Assembly (NCBI GenBank): GCA_965153355.1
Contig: OZ231127.1
Location: 61,504,001 to 61,568,000, forward strand
DNA: 64,000 nucleotides
Direction of reading: 5' to 3'
Source: Flaccisagitta enflata
Taxonomy: Eukaryota > Chaetognatha > Sagittoidea > Aphragmophora
A model generated the notes under the pieces. The model had not been told where the DNA came from. It ran no database searches and was given only the letters and a program-made list of their open reading frames with translations. This document shows positions 59,190-64,000 of the stretch, piece after piece. Numbering within the stretch: position 1 is the stretch's first letter; each line of letters begins with the position of its first letter. A program made the translations under genes and the position numbers.

Positions 59190-59434
59190 ATCAAAGATGG
59201 CAGGAGAGGTTAGTCACCAATTTGATAGTTTTCAGTAGACATTCACTGGATGAAACAACAGTCGAAATAAAATGCGATAGGGCAGCTGAAAAAATGCTTG
59301 GAAAGCCATCCAATGATATTTTGCGATTTCTGCATTCTTCAGAAGCGATCAGATTTAAGCTCCATATGAAGATACTATATGGAGATACGAAATTCCAGAC
59401 AGGAATTTTATGCTTAACGGGCAAGAGGTTTTAA
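59190..59434 (+). CDS. Possible OB-fold (RPA C-terminal-like) fragment, single exon or remnant
   Basis: Plus-strand frame read as TTVEIKCDRAAEKMLGKPSN then DILRFLHSSEAIRFKLHMKI and a stop at 59432-59434. The 'v.CD.AAEK.LGk....i' spacing resembles the RPA70 C-terminal OB-fold, a domain also carried by some Helitron transposons. The frame continues upstream in phase (WQERLVTNLIVFSRHSLDE), with no clear start codon or acceptor. The zinc-binding cysteines of the full domain are not visible. The resemblance is by eye only. Confidence 0.28.
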
Positions 59435-61108
59435 AGCGAGTAAATCCAGACAAGAACATCTGAACAACACATCGCATATATCTAATGTATTACGTAGTAA
59501 GACCACCACCCCGCGTTACAATCACCAATAAAGAGATCAAGCGTAAAGGGCAGAGGATCAGTCAAGGGTGTATAACATCTGGCTAATATTCAACGTCACA
59601 CCTTTAAGGGCCCTTAAAGCATAGAAGATATGCACTCAGCTGTATCAAATTTGGACTCAAGTTAGCTAGTTAGTGCCACTTGCATGTAAAGCCGGTGTTT
59701 GGACTATTAGGATGCGCATCACCGCCCTAAAGAGTATCAAGCATGAAACGCGTAGGCAAATATTCATCAATTTTTATAGAAATTTCTCTGAAAAAGGGAT
59801 ACCTTACACAGTGGTGCTTTTTGCGCTGATGAAAATTGGACGCTGGTTGAGGGAAGATTATGCATCTTAAGCAGGCATCGTCCAAGACATTTAGAGGTAG
59901 AATAGACGGGATAAAAGGCGCAAAAAAGAAATTCTCTTCACCCTCAATGACCGACAATACTCCACTTTTTGTTGATTTTGATATGGGAACAATTTTGTAA
60001 TATTGAAAATATTTCCCAACCCCAATCAACTTTTCTAGTCATTTTACAAAACATTTTAGTAAAACATACATTTAGTTAATGATTTTTTGCATTTATATGT
60101 ATTCTTAATAAATTAGAATATTTTTTGTTAACAAACTCTTAAGTTGTGACGTTGAATAGTAGCCAGATGTTAAAATTGAGTTGCCTTTGATTTCCTTCCC
60201 CATGACGCTTCTTGTTACAAAATCAACGATTTTCTACCCCATAGAGCATTAACTCAGTACATTTCAGGCTCAAATTTAGTGTTAATGTTAGACCTATCAT
60301 TTTTGATATTGCAAAATGTAATAATTTCCTTTTGTTTTCATCTATTCTTTTTTCCCCTCTTTGCTTGTCTTCCCCATTTCCAAACCCTTTGGAAGGCGGG
60401 GTGTGTCAATATGCACAAGTATTTTTGATTAGATCATCGACATCAGAGAATGAAAACAAAAAACTTAGCATTCCATCACTCGGGGCTAATAGGGACATTT
60501 TTTTTGGGATGTTTTGAAAATCTGCTTAGTATCTTTGGTGTCTTTGAAGGCACAATCCTGCGTCTTCCCCCTTAGTTACCACTGATTTTCTGCACTCCAT
60601 ATACCAAAGTCCAGTTCCAACCCCTTGGGCGAGTTATTATTAATAAAAGTGCTGTCCCTTTTAGCCCCTGTGTGGGGCTGTGTGGGGCTTATATCTAAAA
60701 ATAGACAGGCTATATCTCAGCTCCTAATGATGCTAAAAAGCTAAGTTTCATTGTCCTAAATCCTAAGCTAGAGAGTTATATTGTCCTAAATCCTGCAGTT
60801 AAGCAATATTATGCAATAGCATGATTTTGAAATATTTGTATATACTTTCTAAGATAGGTACTAAAATTCTTTTGTTGTTCACCTATTATTTTCTTGATCT
60901 ACACCACAACAAAAGAAGCTACTCGTTTCAATATCATGCATCGACAGACAAGACTGTAAGAGCCGCCAAAACTTGAGGTAATGAAGCTATGTATAGCGCG
61001 CTGATGGCATTTAAGTTATGCTGCCCAAACGTAGAATGGAATAAGGGCAAGTATAAATAAGTATAACATGCTCAGAAACGTACTTCGGAACAGAAACATA
61101 TTTCGGAA
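59435..61108. other. No gene seen
   Basis: AT-rich spacer with short frames only. Confidence 0.35.
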
Positions 61109-61796
61109 CAGGGTGGCAGAATCAGGGGCACAATTGGCGCGGTATACATGATTAAATCAATGCGGTATTTTGTCCGGGTTAGGGGTTGAGTTAGGGTTAG
61201 GGATGGGGCTGAGGATAGTTTTAGGGTGAGAATTAGGAATAGGGCTAGGTTTTAGGCTAGGTGAGTGTTGGAATTTATATATCACAACTGGAACCTGCTC
61301 AAATTGAAGCTTCGCCCTAGCCTGAAATTAAACAGGTTGCCCAAGGGCAATATGTGGTCAGCAATACCCATTGCCCTGCTTTGCATGATTGTGAATTGGA
61401 GTGAGAGGATGTAGGGCAGCGGCCCCGAAGGGGATGCAGTCTTGTATAACACAAGGGGACTGTCATTTGTGCATCCATACATCCACCCCCAGGCCCTCTC
61501 AGCCCTAAAATCAGCCCTGAAATCTACCCTCAGGCCTGATATCTACCCTCTCAGGCCTTGAATCTGAGAAGGCAGATTTAGAGCCTGAGGATAGAATTCA
61601 GGGCCGAAAGGGCAGATTTCAGGGCTGAGAGGGCCTGGGGGGGACAAACAGATGAACAAACGGACGCAAATTAAAGCTAACATGCAGAAAACCAATAGTT
61701 TAACACAAAATTCAAACATTAATAAGTGATTTCAAAAAGTTGGACAGAGCACTAAAAAAGATACACCTTGGACCCTCAGAATTTTCTGCCACCCTG
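61109..61796. mobile_element. hAT-like inverted-repeat element with a nested dispersed-repeat copy
   Basis: Left end CAGGGTGGCAGAATCAGGGG and right end, inverted, CAGGGTGGCAGAAAATTC; ends match the 62690-63019 element. No 8-bp duplication is visible at the borders, so it may be old or rearranged. A TTAGGG-like stretch (61180-61260) and a copy of the structured repeat (61335-61645) lie inside. Confidence 0.5.
61335..61645 (-). repeat. Structured dispersed repeat, nested copy
   Basis: GGGCAATATGTGGTCAGCAA, GTGAATTGGAGTGAGAG, GGGCAGCGGCCCCGAAGGGG, then AACACAAGGGGACT and a GGCCCTCTCAGCCC-type core that turns back on itself near 61565. Closely matches the copy in CUL4 intron 1. Confidence 0.6.
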
Positions 61797-62681
61797 TCCC
61801 TGTATCTAAAAACATGGAAGTTGCATCAAATTGTATTCTTAAAAAAATTCCTTGGGCCTATCCGTGAAAGAAAATCATTTTCTCAACTGACACTTGTTTC
61901 AAGGGGGAATAACAATCCATCAACATGACAAACCGGAGATATGCGGTAATGTCAAAATTTCTGCTTAGCATAATGCGTCGGCACGCTATACATGCTCCCG
62001 TTTAAAGAAGAGGGTAAATCTAGCAAGCCAAAAAATATTCCCGGAAAAAATGATCACACACAGCAATGACAAATAAATCGTTCATTAATTACATTACAGT
62101 AGATTCCGTCTTAACTAGAGAAGTTGGGGGCAAAGATATCATATAACGTGTTTCATATTGAATGAAATATAAATAAACAAAACCATTCTACTTTTCAAAA
62201 AAAAGTTTTGAAAAAAAGTTTGGCCACAAAAGATTTGAAGTAATATTTACAATCAATAAGTTTTATATACTGAAAGTTTTTATAATTCTTCTCATCTCTT
62301 AACAGCTCGAGTAACAGATCCCAGACCGGTCTGAAATTTCAAATATTCAAAAGTTACTTTCATTGGAGTCCAATATGGCACCAGTGGCTCTGTTTAGCAG
62401 TCACAGTTTTTTAAAACTTCCAAGATAGAAAAAACATTGGCTCTAAATTTTCATTTTAATATGAATCTTAATTGATGCCTAGACCCCCTAGGATAAGACT
62501 TCACTAGAAAAATCTCATCTTTGCAGCTTTTCTAGAATTTGAAATTTTTTAATTGCTCAGTCCCTTGAACAGCGCTCCAGTGAAGTTCAACTGAAGAAAC
62601 ATGGCTCAAAATTATGTGCTAAAACTTAACCTTAAAATGTTCTGTAAGAATATCTCTAGTTCAGAAGTTACTAATAGCTGT
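61797..62681. other. No gene seen
   Basis: AT-rich spacer, no recognisable frame. Confidence 0.35.
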
Positions 62682-62689
62682 CACAGATG

Positions 62690-63019
62690 CAGGGTGGTAG
62701 AAAAAGGGGCACACTTGGCACATTGTGCCTCGGAACTGTAGCTCAAAAGTTGGACCAATAGATTTTAGTGAGGAAAAAAATATGAAAAATGAGGGAGAAA
62801 GAAAAAAAAAGGAAAAGGAAAAAAGGTGGTCAATGGGGCTTGAGGTTTAATCTCTTATTCTGTTGATGAAGGATCTCTGTTTTCCTATAAAGTAACAGCT
62901 AAAAACAGAAAACTAATAGCTTTCTACAATATTTACACTAAAAAAGTTATTTATAACAAGTTGGAATTATAGCGCTGCAAAAAGTTGTGCCTCGGACTTA
63001 TAGATTTTCTGCCACCCTG
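62690..63019. mobile_element. hAT-type MITE, 330 bp, with perfect 8-bp target duplication
   Basis: Ends CAGGGTGGTAGAAAAAG and, inverted, CAGGGTGGCAGAAAATC. CACAGATG is duplicated at 62682-62689 and 63020-63027. Inner blocks TTGTGCCTCGGA also recur at both sides. No transposase. Confidence 0.88.
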
Positions 63020-63027
63020 CACAGATG

Positions 63028-63785
63028 AATATGCTCCTTGGCAATGGCCAGCAGAGGAATGTTCTTGCAACGTTATTATGGAAATAATTTCAAAATATTT
63101 GTTTTTATTAGACATGGGGATCTTCCTTTTTATAAATCTATACTCTCAACACCATTTTTATAAATTCATGTTTTCTTAATATGCATGCCCCCAAAATCAC
63201 AAGTCTTGACAAGTTCTACTGTATGCATATGAGATAGATCTCATATCTTACCATGTTGGAATAATTCTTTTACTGACAGTTCATTCATATTGATTTGCGA
63301 AATTTGACATCGCTTTTCATACGGCCTGGGTAGTGCCCTCCGATCTATCACAGTTCTGGATAAAGTCAACAAAAGCACTATGGGTTTGACTAATCTCTAC
63401 GTAGAGTCGTCAATGGGGATAATCAACCGCGAGCAAACATCTGGTAATTGATTGAAAGGATAACAACGAAACTCCGAAGACTTAGACATACCATTCACAA
63501 CCTTTTGCTTTAAGTACCTTTTACATGGATATTCGATAACCTAAGACTGTCACAGTATCTACCGTCGACGTATACCAACACATTACTTCTAAAACAGTAC
63601 ACACTGCGTAACAAATCATGTCACTGCAAGACCAACATTAGCATTTCCTCACCCACCCGCCGTTCATGTCTCTAACTCGTCAGAGAGGGTGGTCCGTGCA
63701 CAATCCAAAATGATATAACACTCATACCAGTAATGGCGACTATCGCCGTGAGGAAAGAAAGTAAGCATTGGTAATTTTTCACTAA
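63028..63785. other. No gene seen
   Basis: AT-rich spacer to the next repeat copy; no exon supported. Confidence 0.35.
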
Positions 63786-63788
63786 GTT

Positions 63789-63966
63789 TTTAATTGCGTG
63801 CTATGCGACTACACCCTGCTTTGTCAGTCCATCGGTCTGTGCCTATCCGTCACTTTTTTTGGGTTTTTGCGGTCTTTGACCCCACTGCTCCCGCCCAAAT
63901 GATCAAGTGACCTCAAATACAGCCCCTGCCCACAACTGGGGTAGCCGTGTATCCGGCCTTATTTCT
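63789..63966 (+). repeat. Short form of the dispersed repeat, complete (about 175 bp)
   Basis: TTTTAATTGCGTGCTATGCG then ACTACACCCTGCTTTGTCAG, TCCATCGGTCTGTGCC, CACTGCTCCCGCCC, and the end GGTAGCCGTGTATCCGGCCT then TATTT. Same block order as 50355-50567, which fixes the two ends of the short form. Confidence 0.65.
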
Positions 63967-64000
63967 TTCAGTCACTACAATTTTCTTATTTGTTAACTAA

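Overview
The window is eukaryotic nuclear DNA from an animal, most likely an invertebrate that I cannot place more precisely. The evidence is intron-split genes with GT-AG introns for four animal protein families, all on the minus strand: a hyccin (FAM126) homologue (3884-6597), an EPS8 homologue (16093-20334), cullin-4 (24506-31751) and a Vax-type homeobox gene (40889-43475). I built the exon models by hand from splice sites, reading-frame phase and remembered family sequences. EPS8 (4 exons, 996 aa), CUL4 (13 exons, 796 aa) and Vax (3 exons, 438 aa) appear complete. Hyccin either ends at a stop overlapping its last visible splice donor or continues off the left edge. A minus-strand LTR-retrotransposon gag reading frame runs off the left edge (1-515). 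Two weaker coding pieces lie at 58473-58667 (-) and 59190-59434 (+).

The genes do not form an operon or an obvious pathway. Hyccin is a membrane-lipid kinase scaffold, EPS8 an actin regulator, CUL4 a ubiquitin-ligase scaffold and Vax a transcription factor. They share a strand and a repeat-filled environment.

Most of the rest is repeats. There are six minisatellites with units of 16-27 bp (8572-8993, 12596-14035, 14641-15195, 17858-18545, 25799-26062, 32998-34110), many GA/GT/TTG/GAAA microsatellites, a roughly 515-bp tandem repeat (9651-10950), several foldback elements, and short inverted-repeat transposons, two of them with perfect 8-bp target-site duplications.

The most unusual item is a dispersed, structured repeat. 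It has a short terminal hairpin that keeps its pairing while its sequence changes (GTCGCG/CGCGAC versus GTTGCG/CGCAAC), followed by a GTCCGTCGG-rich stretch, a palindromic GGCAGCGGCCCC module, a tandem-repeat core that differs between copies, and an end reading GGCCTTGT. Copies or pieces occur near 2.3, 7.3, 8.5, 10.9, 12.1, 12.4, 29.3, 31, 32.3, 32.7, 36-37.8, 46.3, 48.6, 50.1, 50.4, 51.4, 51.9, 61.4 and 63.8 kb. Several minisatellites sit inside such copies, so the family may create or spread minisatellites.

About 52.4-57.9 kb and several smaller gaps hold no gene I can support.
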